Part shown: piece after piece, positions 45,869 through 58,891 of the stretch | How positions within the stretch are numbered: the first letter of the stretch is position 1 | Layout of the letters: each line of letters starts with the position of its first letter | Assembly (NCBI GenBank): GCA_019925795.1 | Contig: CM034298.1 | Coordinates: 54,524,365-54,588,364 of the forward strand | Direction of reading: 5' to 3' | From: Dendrobium chrysotoxum | Taxonomy: Eukaryota > Streptophyta > Magnoliopsida > Asparagales > Orchidaceae | DNA: 64,000 nucleotides | The notes under the pieces: model-generated | Told to the model about the DNA's origin: nothing | The model's database searches: none | Seen by the model: the letters and a program-made list of their open reading frames with translations, nothing else | Translations under genes and position numbers: made by a program

Positions 45869-48800
45869 TGATTAAAAAAATATAGTTTTGAAAAAGGTTT
45901 AATTTTCTTTGGGAAAGTTAAATTTCTAGAATTTAAATTTTATAATCAAACACTTATTATGAATAATATATCACCTCGAAAGGTGAATATATCGTTCCCT
46001 AATAGGTTCAGATTATAAATATTGATTTACCCTGATTATCGTAGTCAAACTCAAGAAGAAACAACATATGATCCCTAAGAATCAAAATGATGTTAAATCC
46101 AATGTTTAACTACAATAATCTAGTAAAAAGATCATTGATTTCATAATCAAGATCATGATAATAGTACGATATATCTTTCCAAGGAAAGAGGATATCGTCT
46201 CATCTGAAAATGACGATAATGATCGTTGACTTTTGATTTTCCCAAAGATAATTAATTAAAGTTTTGAAAAAGATTAATTTTGAAATCAGGTCTGGGTTTA
46301 TAAATCTCCTACGAGCGCAAGCCCTCGTAGTTAATTACATCGTAGGAAACTAGAAAATTTCCTACGAATACTCTCGATTAAAATAGCGATACGAATTTTA
46401 CTTAAGATTTCAAAGATCGATATCAAAGAAGGTTAAGGACTTGAATTTTCAAATGGGATTGGTTCAAAATTGAACACTTATTTCTGGAGTCAAAGGAAGA
46501 AGAGTAGGAGGTGTCTTGAGATTCTGAATTACTTCAGAAACACCTCAAACTGTCCTAAGTATTGGGCTTGAATTTGATTGAAAGATATTTTAATTTGAAT
46601 GATCAATTTTATTAGAAAGTGGGAATCAGATTCCCAGAAGATTGAGGTCTTAAGTTTTGAGACATGCCTCAGAACCTAAATCTAAAATTGGGTACTGAAA
46701 ATCAGTGACCCAGAACCTAGCTAATGCAAATGTAATCCTGGACTTACCCCGGCCTGGATTGGGGAGCCAGCTAAACCACCTAAACGCTTTAAAACCATGA
46801 GTCAAAGTCTTTATGAAAGAGTGATTAAGAATGTTGTTTAAGATTTGTTTAAGGAGAGCGGGGCTGACATCTAGAGCAGATTCCTATTTAGCCCCTTAAC
46901 ATATGTTGGGTTAAATGCTTAAGCTAGAATTGCAATTAAAGATTTAGACTCAATTTTTAATTTGTATCTAATGTAATGCATGCTAGTTGACTCGATGAAA
47001 TGCTTAAATCAAAATGAAGCAGTTTTAAAACAGGCTTAAAAATAAGTTTTATCCTAAAGATTGCACAACATCCCCTTGGACAGAACTGCACCCTAATAGG
47101 TAAGGTGGTCTGCCAGAACCCGCAGGCGGGGAGGTGCCTAACACGGATGAGAAAAGTCAATATGTATGCATGAAAAACTCTCGGCGAGTCCGGGCTTACT
47201 TCTTAAGAGCGTTAGAGTTTCTATCTGAGCTTAAATTTTTTTTAATTTTGTTTAAATAGAAATAGTTAATGACCGTACCCTCACGAGCCTCTGATCGGGT
47301 TCCAGGCTAAATCAAATACGACATGCAAGAACGCCAAATAAACTACTAAAAGCATACGGGTCCTTAATCGCAATCAACACATAAATCAAATCAATTAAAT
47401 AATTAAATTAATTAAATAAATGCTCAAATTGAAAGTCCGTAGGCAAGTGCCCTTAATTATACAACCCAGGGTCTGCAGGAAAGTAAAGTGGCCGGGTACC
47501 ACTGACTACAACCCGGATTCTACTCCTAAGACTCAAGTGACTTTGAGATTTGAGATTCTTCTCGTTCTTCACTTCTTTGTCTTCTTGAACCTCCTTGGAT
47601 CGTCGGATCTGGATATCCAAATGAAAAGAAACTCCCCTTGAATAGGGGTGTTATCTTTTCTCTTTGGATATTGGAAATTTATCCTAATTTGGATCTCCAA
47701 ATGGATAGGAACTCTCCCTAAGGGATATTCCTTCCTCTTTGGATTCCAAATTGAATTTTTAAATATCTCAATCTCAAAGTACTTTAAACAATACAACTCA
47801 AAATCATATCAAATTACATTAATCAAAATTAAAAATCTAGACTCGATCCTACAGGGTTATCCTAATAATCAGCAGTTTATATCTGACATCCCAAGCAGTT
47901 AATATATTGAAATTAAAAATGCTCAAACCAGCCACACTTGGCCATGCTCTTTTTGATTTAAAGGGGGACTTAAGCAATTTTCTGGAGCACCTGTGCAATT
48001 TAATAATTATAATTTTGCCCCCTTTAATTTATGTCCTGTATGAGCATGGCCACCTGCATAAGATTGAATTAGTACAAATCATCCCTAGCCTAGGGGTAGA
48101 TCTAATCGTACAATCAATCACATCACAGAGTGCAGTAAATAAGTAAACAAACACATCAATTCTACTACTAGCAAACAGCATGCAGTAAAAGCTCGAAAAC
48201 CCGGCACACAGCAGAAAAGTAAACACCGGCCTAGCCTAAGACTAGAGTTGGTTGTCCTAGCAAACCATCTAAAGTGTGTGAGGTAGGCAGTGTGGCTTTG
48301 ATGTGTCCTAAATAGGTAATTGATTGAAGTTGTTTAAAGTTCTGGTTGGTTGAAAGGCTTAAAGGGGGATTTAATTTGAATTTAAATATTAATGACTTGA
48401 AATTGATTTTAAACTTGATTTTAATTATTTGTTGGATATCACCTTTGTTTCACACCGAGGCCGTGAAGTTTATTTCACCTTCCTTGGGGCTAATTTAATA
48501 GCCTCGTAGGTACCCCGTATAATTAAGTGATTTGAGTTTGATTAAGGCTTAAAGGTTGATTAATTTTTAATTAAATTTGATTAGTTGCTGGTTTTAAAGT
48601 TGATTTGGTGTTTTCTAGAATTTTTGATAATTTATTGGATTTTGGAATTTTCTGGATTATTTTAATTATTTAATTCAAGGGGCAAAAATTGACTTTTTGA
48701 TTAAAAATGTTTTCTGAAAATTTAATATTTTATTAAAATACTAGACCTTAATACGATCAGTTAGACAGTAAGTACGCTGAAATTGGATTTTTCTAGATTT

Positions 48801-51800
48801 TATTATGAAGGTTTGAAATTTTGACTTAAGTTTGAACTAGGTTTGACCAAAAGTTGACTTTTTCAAATTTGTTTGATTTCTGGAAACTTAACATTTTAAA
48901 CAAATATTAGAGCTTAAGATGAGTTGTATGCCTTTGAGTTTGCTCAATTTGGAGTTCATTTAAATTAGTTATGAATTTTTGAAGTTTTGAGTGTTTAATG
49001 AATTATTTAAATTATTTAATTAAAGCCATTTTTATGATTTGGATCCAAATGATCTCCAAACTTCTTGAAATCAACTCCAAAGGTCAGGAATGACCTAAGG
49101 AATGATTTCCAAGTGTTTGGAAATTTTCTGGAATTTTTAATTATTTTTAATTAATTAAATTGATTAAATATTGAATTTTAATTATACTCAAATTAAACTT
49201 AATTTTGAAGTCCAGTCAATAGGCTTTTATTTTTCGTTGATTAAGGGTTTAATTCTGGTCAGTTAGAGGGGTTAATTGTATTTTTTGGATTTAATCTTGA
49301 TTTATTACATTTTCTGGAAGGTTTAATGGCTTAATTAAGGTTTAAGTTTGATTAGGTTAATTAAGGGGCTTAATGACTTCAAAATTCAGTGGGAAATTTT
49401 CCTAGGGCTGAGGGTGTCACTAAGTTCAAATGGTTTGAGTTTCAAGTCAATTTGAAGTGTATCCTAATTATTAGAATTTTCTAAGTTTTCTAATTAAGAT
49501 CCTTAATTATTGTCCTTAATGACGTTACTAAGTTTGAATAGGTTTGAATCAATGTCCAACTAACCCTTGACATAAATATGAATACACACATCAAATAATC
49601 ATGAACAAAATGAAATGTCTTAATACTCTATGAAAGGATTTTATAATAAATTATTAAAGCTATAGGTCATATAATAACCTATAAACTTAAATAATTAACT
49701 ATAAAGAATTAGGTGTATCAAATCGGATTGAAAACATTTGAAGATGTAAAATACATCCTCAAATGAAGCTTAATCTAATTTGATATTATAATCAGATATG
49801 ATTTGTTAATTGTTTATGGAAATCCATATACTATTCAAAGCAAATCTTCCTCAAATCATATCTGATTACAATCTAATTTTATTTTTCAATGAAAGGAAAA
49901 CTCTCACTGATTCCATAGAGCCCTAGTATGCATGAATTGAATTTGGATTGAATTAATTATGAATTTTCAAAAATCAAGATCAAATAATGATCAAGATTTT
50001 TGTAAATTCACAACCTAATTGAGATTGCATCAAATGAGCTTGAGAAAATTAAGGAAGATCATGAACAGACCCTAGAATACCCCTGTCAAATTTTAGCTTA
50101 AAATAATACATATATATTTATTTAAAATTAAAAAGAGGTTTTCTGAATATATGAAATAACTATTAAAATATCAGTCAAAATAATTTAAATTTATTTTTAA
50201 AATAAAATAGGGAAGAATATGAACAAAACAAGCCCAAGAACTCCAAAAATGGTTGGGAAATGAAATTCCCACAAATTTTTGAAGTTCTGGGCTATTTTTA
50301 AATTAATTTTAAGAATAATAAAAAAAAATGAACGGCGGCGCTGACCAGACACGCGGCGGGCGAAGGTTCGACCACGTGGATTGCGGCGGTCAAGCGGGCC
50401 CCGTTCACTTAAACAGCGCATCAGGGCTTTAAGCCGTCGGATCCATCAAAGGAATGACTCAACGGCTATGATCAAACCGCGGGATGGATCTCGATTCAGC
50501 ATGATCGGACGGCCATAAAGGACCCCGCGGTTTTGAAGGGACGACCAGGATTTAGTCGGATGAGATACACCTGATCCCTCGTTTTAAATGGTTGAAACAG
50601 AGGAACGGATCAACGAAATCACAGCCGTCCACATCAAATAGAATGAATGGACGGCCACGATTTTGTCTTCCTCCTCGAGTCACCGTAAGCCCTAGGGTGT
50701 TTTTTTATTTCTTATTCTTAAAATACTCAGTAAAAACTCGTAAGATTTTTAACAGAGGTATTATAGGATCAAAGAAATCATTAGAAATTGTTTTCTAAGC
50801 ATTTGATGCAATATCAATAGCATTATTTAAGAAGCTAAGTCAATGCCTAGGTTTAGAGTTTTACCACGATAGGATCAATGGATTCAGATGTTCAAGGTGT
50901 GGTTGAGCTTGTAGGCTGTCCGCGCTCAAATTCCTTGAAGACCTCAAACCAGGACGAAGCTTCTATGGGGATTTTGATCAGCTAGGACGAACCTAGCTTC
51001 GGTTTGCCATCGAGCTCACCGCCGGCGGCCACCAAACGCCGGAAAATGATCAGGGAAAGGTTGAGAAGCCTCTGGGTATGTAAAACGAAAAGCTAGAAGC
51101 TCTCTGCTGGGACTGGAATGGGGAATCTATTCTCATGAGTCATTCCCGTGCCTATTGCCCCTATTCAGCTGCTGGAGCCAAAGGCAATGGCTGGGATGCA
51201 TCCAATTCCTTCATTGGATGAGTGACAGCTGGATCAAGTCGTTAGGAGACTGAGAGGAGCACTGCCTCAGGTGGAAACGATCCTAGGCCACTCTCACGTG
51301 GAGGGGACCATTAGGGACATTAGAATCGGGCTGGAGGCTTGCCAGTCATTGGGTTGGGTCGGGCTGCAGTGTTGGAAGGTTCTGGAGTTGGTTCCAAAGG
51401 CTGGACGGGCCTGGTTTGGTTCGAATAAGGGGAATGGGTCATGTTGACCACTAGAGCTCCTTGAATTCTTGTTGACCATTTGACTGGTCAACAGGGGTTG
51501 GGACTGACTGAGTTGGCATTTAAACTGTGTCTCAAGTATGCCTAGCTGGTTAGATGGACCTAGTCTCAAGTAAGGGAGTTAAATGGGGGGTTTGACCATT
51601 TGAAGTTCCTTAGAGTTTTGTTGACTGTTTGACTAGTCAAACAGTCAACCAAAGATGAGGTGGCAGCTAGGTGACACTAAGGAGTGATTTAGAATAAATA
51701 TCAAGTCAAGAGATTAGATTTTGAAATGATGTAGGAGGTTTTGAATGGGTTTGACCAATGTTTGAAGTTTGACCAAGCCAAACCAAAGTTGATTTGACTC

Positions 51801-53501
51801 ATGATAAGTCTAAACAGGTTTAAAATATCATTTAACATGGATTTGAGAGCTTGAAGGATTTGATTGGATCCAATGGGTTGGAATAACTCATTTGAATCCT
51901 TAAGGAACACCTAGGTCAACCTAGGTTGACTCAGTCAACCAGGTCGACCCAGGGGGTGGGTACAGGTTCAACAAGTTCGATTTGATATTTTGAATATGTT
52001 AGAAGTATATTTAAGATTTAAATGGGTCATTCAAATCAAATGGATCTATTGGGGCTCTTAAAGGGCTTAATGGGTCAACTGGGTTGACTTGGTCAACCAA
52101 GTTGACCCAGGGCCAGGAACTGGGTCCAACCAGTTCAGAACAACATTCTGAATCTACTGGTGGTGGTCTCAAGGTCTGGTGAGGTCATTTGGTCAAAATG
52201 ACCTATTTGGGCCCTTAATGGGCCTTCTAGGTCAACCCTGGTTGACTTGGTCAACCAGGTAAGTCTGGGGTCTGGAAATGGGTTCAACAGATTTAAAATG
52301 ACATTTGGAGACCAATGGAGGTGGTCTCAAGGTCAGAGGAGGTCATTTGGTCAAAATGACCTGTTTTGACCCTAAAGGGGCCTTCTAGGTCAACTAGGTT
52401 GACTTGCTCAACCAGGTTGACCCAAGGACTGGTTCTGGGTTCAATGGGTTTGGTTTGACATTTGAAACTTGCTAGAGGTGGTTGCATTTGATTTGGAGCT
52501 CATTTGACCAAAGTGACTATTCATACCCCATAGGGGTATTTTGGTCATTTTGACCCCTGGTCAACTGGGGGTCAAATTGAGTCCAACAAAATACAGTTTA
52601 TTGTTCAATGGGTTATAATCAAGGGTTTGGAAGTGATTTGGAGCTTTGGAGAAAGCTCCAGGGTCAAAATCCACTGGGTGGCAGGTCCAGTGGCATAGAT
52701 TGTAAATATTTGAAGGTTTTACAGCCTTTGGATTTCAATTCAGTTTCTGGGGTTAGAGATCTCAGAATGAGCTCAAATTTGGAGGGTTGCCTCTAGAGAC
52801 ATGTCACATCTGTATGAAACTGATAGATCTTGAATCAGAGGTTATTTGATAGGGTTTTGAGGTGTTCAAAAATTTGCTGGAAAAGGCTTTCAGGACTTAG
52901 ACCTTTGGCCTTGGATTTGAATCTGGAAATCTGGTTTTAAGCTGGATTTTGAATTTGAATGATATGGTTTGAATTAAGTCTAGATTGAATTGAAGCTTGG
53001 ATTGATCTAGAAGAATCCTAGGGTTTAGAATAGGTCCTAGGGTCCAAATCAGCTTAAGGGAATCCTAAGGTCTAGAATAGATCCTAGGAACTGGAGTCTG
53101 GAAAGGTCCTGGAATCTAGAAGTCCTAGGGAAATCCTAGGATTTGGGGTCTGGAAGAATCCTATAATCTAGAAGGATCCTAAGATCTAGGAATCCTAAGA
53201 TTCAAGATCTAGAAGGATCTTAGGATCTAGAGTCAGGTAGAATCCTAGGGTCTAGGAGGATCATATGATCTAGAGTCAGGTAAAATCCTAGGGTCTAAAA
53301 TAGATCCTAGGGTCTGAAGTCTAGGAGAATCCTAGAATCTAGAATAATCTGGAGATTTGATTGATCTGGGGTCAGGATTGATTTGAATTTAGATTGAACT
53401 AAGATCAGATTGATCCTAGGGTCAAGATTAAATCCTAAGGATTGGAAAGATCCTAAGGTCTGGATTGGTCATGCTAACCTCATATAAAAATGAGATCAAC
53501 A
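45869..53501 (-). repeat. 3' LTR of the giant element (about 7.6 kb)
   Basis: On the minus strand it starts TGTTGATCTCATTTTTATAT at 53501 and ends ...TTTTTTTAATCA at 45869. The outer end is fixed by comparison with the 5' LTR (shared up to TTTGATTAAAA, different beyond). The inner end is fixed by comparison with the 36356 LTR (TGTTGACCTC). Compared with the 5' LTR it lacks about 14 bp at 48508 (CTAGGTAACCCAGG-type sequence). Confidence 0.75.
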
Positions 53502-53516
53502 AATGGACCCCCAATA
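53502..53516 (-). other. Polypurine-like tract before the 3' LTR
   Basis: Minus strand TATTGGGGGTCCATT directly before TGTTGATC. It is a short G run rather than a pure purine tract, so the call is tentative. Confidence 0.4.
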
Positions 53517-53599
53517 TGTGTAATAGAATGTAGTTCTATTGCACATATTGGTGTTGACCGAACAGAATGGTTAAGTCTGGAGTTTTGATCCTAAGGGAA

Positions 53600-55720
53600 A
53601 AATAAATTTATCCCTGGGGAATCAGAGTTTGAATAGATACTAGGGTAGTGCTAGAAAAAGCATATTCTACTACTAGTGGGTCTGGTCCTGAGGATAGGAG
53701 AATCCTAACCTTAAGGGTAGAGGAACCTGGGTGATCCTATAGGAAGGAAGAACTCCTAACTATAAAGGATTGAATTCGGATTTGATTCTAAGGAAAAGGA
53801 AAGTCTAACCTCAGAAGATCAAATTTGAAATGAATCTAAGGGAAGGAGATCCTAGCCCTAGAAGATTGAGTTTGAAATGATACTAGGGTAGTGCTGAGGC
53901 AGCATACTCTACCGCTAGTGGGTCTGGTCCTAAGGGAAAGGAAGAATCTATCCCTAAAGGAAAAGGAAGTCTGGATGATCGTATAGAAAGGAAGAATTCC
54001 TAACTACAGAGGATCGAGTCTAGATTTGATTCTAAGGGAAAAGGAAAGTCTAACCTCAGAAAACTAGATTTGAAAGGATACTAGGGTAGTGCTGGAAACA
54101 GCGTATTCTACCACTAGTGGATTTAATCCTAAAGGAAGGGAAGTCCTACCCTAAAGGAAAAGGAGGTCTGGATGATCATATAGAAAGGAAGAATTCCTAA
54201 CTACAGAGGATCGAGTCTGAATTTGATTCTAAGGGAAAGGAAAATCCTAACCTTAGAAAACTAGATTTGAAAGGATACTAGGGTAGTGCTGGAAACAGCG
54301 TACTCTACCACTAGTGGATCTAATCCTAAAGGAAGGGAAGTCCTACCCTAAAGGAAAAGGAGGTCTGGATGATCATATAGAAAGGAAGAATTCCTAACTA
54401 CAGAGGATCGAGTTTGAATTTGATTCTAAGGGAAAGGAAAATCCTAACCTTAGAAAACTAGATTTGAAAGGATACTAGGGCAGTGCTGGAAACAGCGTAC
54501 TCTACCACTAGTGGATCTTATCCTAAAGGAAGGGATATCCTACCCTAAAGGAAAAGAAAATCTGGATGATCATATAGAAAGGAAGAATTCCTAACTATAG
54601 AGGATCAAATTGAAATTCAATACTAGGGTAGTGCCACGAGGGGCGTACTCTATCACTAGTAGATCTAGTCCTAAGGGAAGAAACATCTAACCCTAAGGAA
54701 AGGAGGGTATGGATGATCATATAGAAAGGAAAAAAAAATCCCTAGCTATAAATGATCAAGTATGAATTTGATTCTAAGGGAAAGGAAAATCCTAACCTTA
54801 GAAAACTAGATTTGAAAGGATACTAGGGTAGTGCTGGAAACAGCGTACTCTACCACTAGTAGATCTTATCCTAAAGGAAGGGATGTCCTACCCTAAAGGA
54901 AAAGAAGGTCTGAATGATCGTATAGAAAGGGAGAATTCTTAACTATAGAGGATCAAATTTGAATTTTGATACTAGGGCAGTGCCACGAAGGGCGTACTCT
55001 GCCACTAGTAGATCTAATCCTAAGGGAAGGAAGAAGAACCTAGCCCTAAAGGAAAGAAAGCTTGATTGAGATTGATTCCAGGACGGTGCCATAGAGGACT
55101 TATTCCATCACTAGGAAGTCTAATCCCAAGGGAAGGAAGAAGAAACTACCCTAAGGAAGAGAGAACCAGGTTTTGAAATTAAACCCAGGACGGTGCCATA
55201 GAGGACTTATTCCATCACTGGGGAGTTTAATCCCAAGGGAAGGAAGGATAACCTACCCTAAGGAAGAGAGTTTGATTTTGGAATTTGAAATTGATTCCAG
55301 GACGGTGCCACAGGGGACTTATTCCATCACTGGGGAATCAAATCTTAAGAGAAGGAGAATACTTACTCTAAGGAAGAGAAGAGCTGGATGATCTCATAGG
55401 AAGGTAATATTACTTCCTATAGGAGCTCAGGCTTAAGGATTTGAATTTTGAAACTAGAATGGTGCCTCAAAGGGTGTTATCCATTACTAATAGACCTAAT
55501 CCTAAGGAAAGAAAGCACGATGACTCACATCTGTCCTTAAGGAAGAGAAGACTAGAGGACCCTGAGGGAAGAAAGTATTGCTTCCCGTAAAAGGTCGAAT
55601 CTGGATTTTGAACCTAGGATGGTGCCACAGAGGGCGTACTCCACCACTAGAAGATTTAATCCTAAGGAAAGAAAGCACGATGACTCACATCTAACCTTAA
55701 GGAAAAGAAAACTGGACGAT
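53600..55720. repeat. Long tandem array, unit about 110-245 bp
   Basis: The phrase ATACTAGGGTAGTGCTGGAA (later variants CCAGGACGGTGCCATAGAGG and CTAGGATGGTGCCACAGAGG) recurs at about 53637, 53881, 54077, 54277, 54473, 54622, 54820, 54968, 55078, 55187, 55297, 55460 and 55613. Each copy has TACTCTACCACTAGTGGATC, then TAATCCTAAGGGAAGG and GATGATCATATAGAAAGGAA parts. Spacing shortens from about 200 to 110 bp toward the right. The variant ACGGTGCCA group (55078-55297) is a local amplification. Confidence 0.85.
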
Positions 55721-56690
55721 CCTGTGAGAAGGAAGCATTGCTTCGCACAGAATCGGGTCTGGAGTGATCGTATGTAAAGAAAACTTGCTTTACATAGAGG
55801 ATCAAGTCTGGATTGATCGTATATAGAGGAAACTTGCTCTATATAGAGGATCTCAACTGGAAAGAGACTAGGGTGGTGCCACAGGGGGCGTGCTCCACCA
55901 CTAGTGGATCTAATCCTAAGGATAGAAAGCACGATGACTCACATCTAACCTTAAGGAAAAGAAAACTGGACGATCCTGTGAGAAGGAAGCATTGCTTCAC
56001 ACAGAATCGGGTCTGAAGTGATCGTATGTAAATGAAACTTGCTTTACATAGAGGATCAAGTATGGATTGATCGTATATAAGGGAAACTTGCTCTATATAG
56101 AAGATCAGGTCTGGAATGATCATATGTGAAGGAAACTTGCTTCACATAGAGGATCGAGTCAGGATGATCGTATATAGAGGAAACTTACTCTATATAGAGG
56201 ATCGGGTCTGGAATGATCATATACAGAGGAAACTTGCTCTATATAGAGGATCGGGTATGGATTGATCGTATATAGAGGAAACTTGCTCTATATAGAGGAT
56301 CAGGTCTGGAATGATCATATGTGAAGGAAACTTGCTCTGTATAGAGGATCGGGTCTGGATTGATCGTATATAGAGGAAACTTGCTCTATATAGAGGATCA
56401 GGTCTGGAATGATCATATGTGAAGGAAACTTGCTTCACATAGAGGATCGAGTCTGGAATGATCATATACAGAGGAAACTTGCTCTGTATAGAGGATCGGG
56501 TCTGGATTGATCGTATATAGAGGAAACTTGCTCTATATAGAGGATCAGGTCTGGAATGATCATATGTGAAGGAAACTTGCTTCACATAGGGGATCAGGTC
56601 TGGAGTGATCATGTATTGAGGAAACTTGCTCTATACAGAGGATCGAGTCAGGGTGATCGTATATAGAGGAAACTTGCTCTATACAGTGGA
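55400..56690. repeat. Hairpin tandem array with co-varying arms
   Basis: About 18 copies of a roughly 50-bp unit GATCRTATATAGAGGAAACTTG, then CTCTATATAGAGGATC, separated by RGGTCTGGATT. The loop is nearly always GAAACTTG. Arm pairs seen are ATATAGAG/CTCTATAT (most), ATGTGAAG/CTTCACAT, ATACAGAG/CTCTGTAT, ATGTAAAG/CTTTACAT, and in earlier units ATAGGAAG/CTTCCTAT (55397) and GGGAAG/CTTCCC (55565). One unit (56310) is a mismatched hybrid, ATGTGAAG with CTCTGTAT. Minus-strand frames (55839-56123, 56217-56612) are products of the repeat. Confidence 0.85.
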
Positions 56691-56699
56691 TCGGATTTG

Positions 56700-57030
56700 A
56701 ATTCTAGAATTTGAAATTTGAATGATGTTTGAACTTGAATTTGATTGAAGATTTTTGAATTTGAAGATGTTTGAATTTAAAACTTGATTTGATGAATTTG
56801 AGTTTGAAGGGTTTTAAAACTGTGATGTATTTTGAATTTGATTCGAATTGGTTTTGAGTTTGAAAATTTTGAATTTGAAATTTGATTTTAATTGATGTTG
56901 AATTTGATTTCGAATTTTGAATTTTGATTCTGTTTGATTCGATTTTGATTTGTTTGAATTTGATTTTGAATTGTTTGATTTTGATTTTGAATTTGAAGTG
57001 TTTTGAATTTAATTTTAAGTTTGACACTCA
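56700..57030. repeat. Low-complexity TTTGAATTTGA tract
   Basis: Irregular repetition of TTTGAATTTGAT and GAATTTTGA words. The minus-strand Lys/Phe/Ile/Asn-rich frame here is a composition artefact. Confidence 0.8.
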
Positions 57031-58030
57031 TCTGGCATGGTACTTCCTGAAGAGCCTCCCCAGTATTTGAAAAAAATTGGGTGGCACTCTTCAGGGTTGA
57101 TCAGTCAAAGGGAAATTTCCTCAAAGATCATCATTAAAAATGAAGGATCCAGTCTACATTGACTCAAGCTTTCCATTGAGTTTACAACAGATTAAAAGCG
57201 GTCTACAAAAGACTACGACCAAGTCTCCTACTTGGGGAGTTCTAAAGTGACACAATTTATCAGTAACTTGAATCAAATGTGACTTATAAATTTTTAAAAC
57301 TTTGTTGAGCATGTATTGATTTTTATTTGATGCCCTTGAGCTCCTTGAATTGGAGCCGGACACTCTGCTCAATTAGAGTTTGATTTTGAACAGCAAGTTC
57401 CTGCAAAAGAAACTACGCCTCTAGATCAGAATGATTTGGGACCCAGCACAGGGTGTGGGTTGATTATGAACGACAATTTCCAACATTATAAAATACTCCT
57501 CCAGTGGGATTGAACTTGAACCCAGCATAGAGTGTAATTTTATAAAGAAGGCCTTAAAGGAAAGGATGCCTATGCGTAAGGACTTCCACACATTTCTCAA
57601 GGATCAAATTTAAATTTTAATCAAGAGTAGAAGATTCATTCTTCTTATTAGAAAACTTCCCCTAAGTATTTGGACCCTGTCGGAACGACAAACGGGAACA
57701 AATTCAGAAGTACAGTGAAAAGTTTGAGTGACCCCAACTAATCTGAAAAGGTTTGAGGATTTAGGTTTTGATGACCCAGACCAAGTTTCGTAGAAACTAA
57801 ACTGGGGTCTCCCTTAAGTATTTTGAATTAAAATCAATTTCAAAGAGGTTAAAGTCAAATAAAGAAATTCAATCTTTTCAATTCTCTTGCACAAGAGATT
57901 TTTGTATCTTGATAGATTATCGATGCACGGTAAAAATTCTAGATTCAAAATTTATCAAAGTCAAGTAATTTAAAGTCGACCGGGTCTTTTGAGATTGAAG
58001 AATTTAGCAGGAGGGAGCCTCTTTCATTCT
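57031..58030. other. Non-coding interior of the giant element
   Basis: No frame with recognisable motifs. A minus-strand frame at 57154-57372 has no family resemblance. Confidence 0.4.
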
Positions 58031-58170
58031 TTCTTTTTCTGGTGGCGCACACTGCGCATCTTTTTATTTATAGTGCATTTTGCACTGTTTCTTAACTTGT
58101 GGCGCCCATTGCGCATCTTTTGATTTATAGTGCATTTTGCACATTTCTTGATTGTTGGCGCATTTTGCGC
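58031..58170. repeat. Short GC-punctuated tandem repeat (TGGCGCAxxxTGCGCATC)
   Basis: GTGGCGCACACTGCGCATCT, then TTTTATTTATAGTGCATTTT, in two full copies and one partial copy, about 56 bp apart. Each has palindromic TGCGCA and AGTGCATTTTGCACT pieces. Confidence 0.7.
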
Positions 58171-58891
58171 ATCTTTTGAATTCAATTGAATTTAAGAAGA
58201 GGCTACACCTTTTTTATTTCAATACCAGGATTACATCTCGAGTATAAGAGAAGAAAACTCATTCTCTTATGCAAGGACGAATAATCCTCAAGGTAGGACC
58301 CAGTCTTTTAAAATGAATATTATCTTGACTTTTGAAAATCATTGAACAGATTTTAAGCAGGTAAGAGATATCTATTAGGATAGAAAATTGCGAGAAAATT
58401 GAGAAGATTTTCATTTCAAATGTCAACTTAAGCTTGATACAGATTTTAATTCAAGAATTAAATCAATCCCACAAAAGAGGTGGGAAGGAAGGGTATTCAA
58501 ATATTTGATGGAGTCAACTACAACTTTCTCCTGCTTAAGACTTCAAATAGAGGTCAATTCTCATTAAAAAGAAGATTCAATTATCTTGAAATTTGAAATC
58601 AATACACTTGAGAAATTGGAAACTTTCTTTAAAAAGAAATTGCAAATCTAGGTGGCAAGACCCTAGTAGTACGGAATCGGATTCCTACAATCTCCTTAGA
58701 GGGAGAGACTACTATTGAGTCTGCACTATCCTTAGAAGTTATGCATCATTTTAATCAAAAAGATTTATCTCGATAGGACCCCGTTGAAAGTTAAATTTTA
58801 ACGGTATCACTATCTGATATAATCTTAGATTATTTCCCCTCTCTTATTACTAGTGGTCTAGTAATTAGGAGAGTGACACCCCGAGTGGTTT
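58171..58891. other. Non-coding interior of the giant element
   Basis: Nothing recognised; possible transcript tail of the ORF at 58892-59629. Confidence 0.35.

Noticed and set aside
46957..48226. Small ORFs repeated at 62421-63690
   Set aside because: They are duplicated only because both lie in the two LTRs of the same element; no motif, no consistent codon pattern.
55552..56612. Minus-strand ORFs of 94-131 aa with repeated peptide pattern
   Set aside because: They are translations of the roughly 50-bp tandem hairpin units; no domain.
55400..56690. CRISPR-like array
   Set aside because: Units are contiguous tandem repeats with no unique spacers of constant length; eukaryotic retroelement context.
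56704..57027. 107-aa Lys/Ile/Asn/Phe-rich ORF on the minus strand
   Set aside because: Low-complexity TTTGAATTTGA sequence; composition artefact.
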